Shown here in pieces: positions 63,581 to 64,000 of a stretch of DNA of 64,000 bases. This DNA comes from Caldilineaceae bacterium. GTDB taxonomy: Bacteria; Chloroflexota; Anaerolineae; Caldilineales; Caldilineaceae. The position numbers and the translations under genes were made by a program. The notes below the pieces were generated by a model. The model did no database searches. It was given only the letters and a program-made list of their open reading frames with translations, and was not told where the DNA came from. The stretch is from positions 266,725 through 330,724 of the forward strand of contig JAJEDI010000055.1 in the NCBI GenBank assembly GCA_022821585.1. Reading direction: 5' to 3'. Each line of letters starts with the position of its first letter. Position 1 is the stretch's first letter.

Positions 63581-63914
63581 AGTTTGGACAGAAGAGGTTC
63601 GAACCTATCTCTCTCTTGGATGCTCTAATCGTTTGGAGTTGACAGGTATAAACAACATCAAGACCAAAGCACCGCGCTGAAAGCTGCCACAATCCTCAGA
63701 GCTGCCTTGAGGTATTGTGGTGGTTGGATGCAGTACGCCCTGACGCCCCGGCAGCACAACTACAGCCCGTCCCCTCATCACATGCTCCGCCCGTTGCTGA
63801 CCATAGGGGCGAACTCTCGTATGCCTCTTGCACCAACTAGACCATGGCCAGTCCGCGATCAACACCGATGCAGGGAAACCGCCCACTCTAACCCCTGGCC
63901 CCCAGCCCCTGTCC

Positions 63915-63947
63915 CCTGTAGTTGGGCGGTCGGGCCAATTAGGCCCA
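63915..63947. repeat. Start of a third copy (C) of the dispersed hairpin repeat
   Basis: CCTGTAGTTGGGCGGTCGG followed by the hairpin GGGCC-AATTA-GGCCC (63932-63946) matches the block in copies A and B that leads into the first hairpin. Sequence after 63947 is a homopolymer, where copies A and B have the second hairpin, so the copy cannot be followed. Confidence 0.55.
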
Positions 63948-64000
63948 CCCCCCGGGGGGGGGGGGGGGCCCCCCCCCCCCCCCCCCCCCACACCCCCAGA
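63948..64000. other. Homopolymer tract at window end, probable assembly artefact
   Basis: About 15 G followed by about 21 C, a near-perfect inverted repeat, then ACACCCCCAGA. This replaces the place where the GC-rich second hairpin of the dispersed repeat should begin. Read-end error or mis-assembly at a contig end explains this better than biology. The interval 63581-63914 before it holds no gene that I can recognise. Confidence 0.7.

Noticed and set aside
63605..63991. 128-codon minus-strand frame at the window end
   Set aside because: Its start is translated from the G/C homopolymers (Gly and Pro runs) and the rest has no family match.

Overview
The window is a bacterial chromosome segment. 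It has moderately high GC, dense coding on both strands, and no rRNA, tRNA, CRISPR array or complete insertion sequence that I could find. The mix suggests a Chloroflexota bacterium of the Caldilineales/Anaerolineae type: a membrane-anchored baseplate-J-like protein between alaS and ruvX, an M-S-L ordered molybdenum hydroxylase operon, tandem M42 peptidases, several SelA-like PLP enzymes, and a dispersed GC-rich hairpin repeat. This is inference from gene content; no rRNA is present to confirm it. The far right edge ends in a long G run followed by a long C run and looks like a contig end.

Layout. 1-1013: partial queG (minus). 1014-2150: non-coding, with copy A of a dispersed repeat and the rpsO promoter. 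2151-8858: rpsO, pnp, signal peptidase I, an AI-2E-type membrane protein fused to a HAD phosphatase, and a DUF2165 membrane protein. 8926-11583: comEC (minus). 11850-15848: FAD, 2Fe-2S and Mo-pterin subunits of a xanthine-dehydrogenase-family enzyme plus a MoaD-like protein. 16073-20686: orphan DNA methyltransferase, mutL and a YdjM-like membrane protein. 20724-24815: tig, clpP, clpX. 24957-29471 (minus): mutY, three M42 aminopeptidases and a zinc-ribbon membrane protein. 29616-30223: repeat copy B and a 40-bp tandem repeat. 30250-32894 (minus): a three-gene ABC exporter. 33179-38874: alaS, baseplate-J-like protein, ruvX and a HEPN/MNT pair. 38895-47474: gdhA, a TIM-barrel epimerase, mtaB, a UMF1 transporter, pyruvate kinase and a DUF3048 lipoprotein.

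47776-63580 is the most interesting block. Four tightly packed minus-strand genes encode an enolase-superfamily dehydratase, a SelA-like PLP enzyme, a class V aminotransferase and a fused FAD/Fe-S 2-hydroxyacid dehydrogenase. They diverge, across a 1.1-kb control region with a strong promoter and a perfect 26-bp palindrome, from a plus-strand operon. That operon encodes a family 5 solute-binding lipoprotein and two permeases (no ATPase), then SelA-like enzyme, NHL propeller, NHL propeller, SelA-like enzyme. Together this looks like an uptake-and-catabolism locus for a small hydroxylated or amino compound whose substrate I cannot name. The symmetric SelA-NHL-NHL-SelA arrangement is the best candidate here for an undescribed system.

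Smaller points of note: a dispersed repeat whose first hairpin keeps pairing while its bases change; a HEPN toxin lacking the tyrosine that its MNT partner would be expected to modify; ClpX with two large insertions; QueG with an insertion of about 60 residues; and TATACT boxes immediately before two start codons, suggesting leaderless transcripts.
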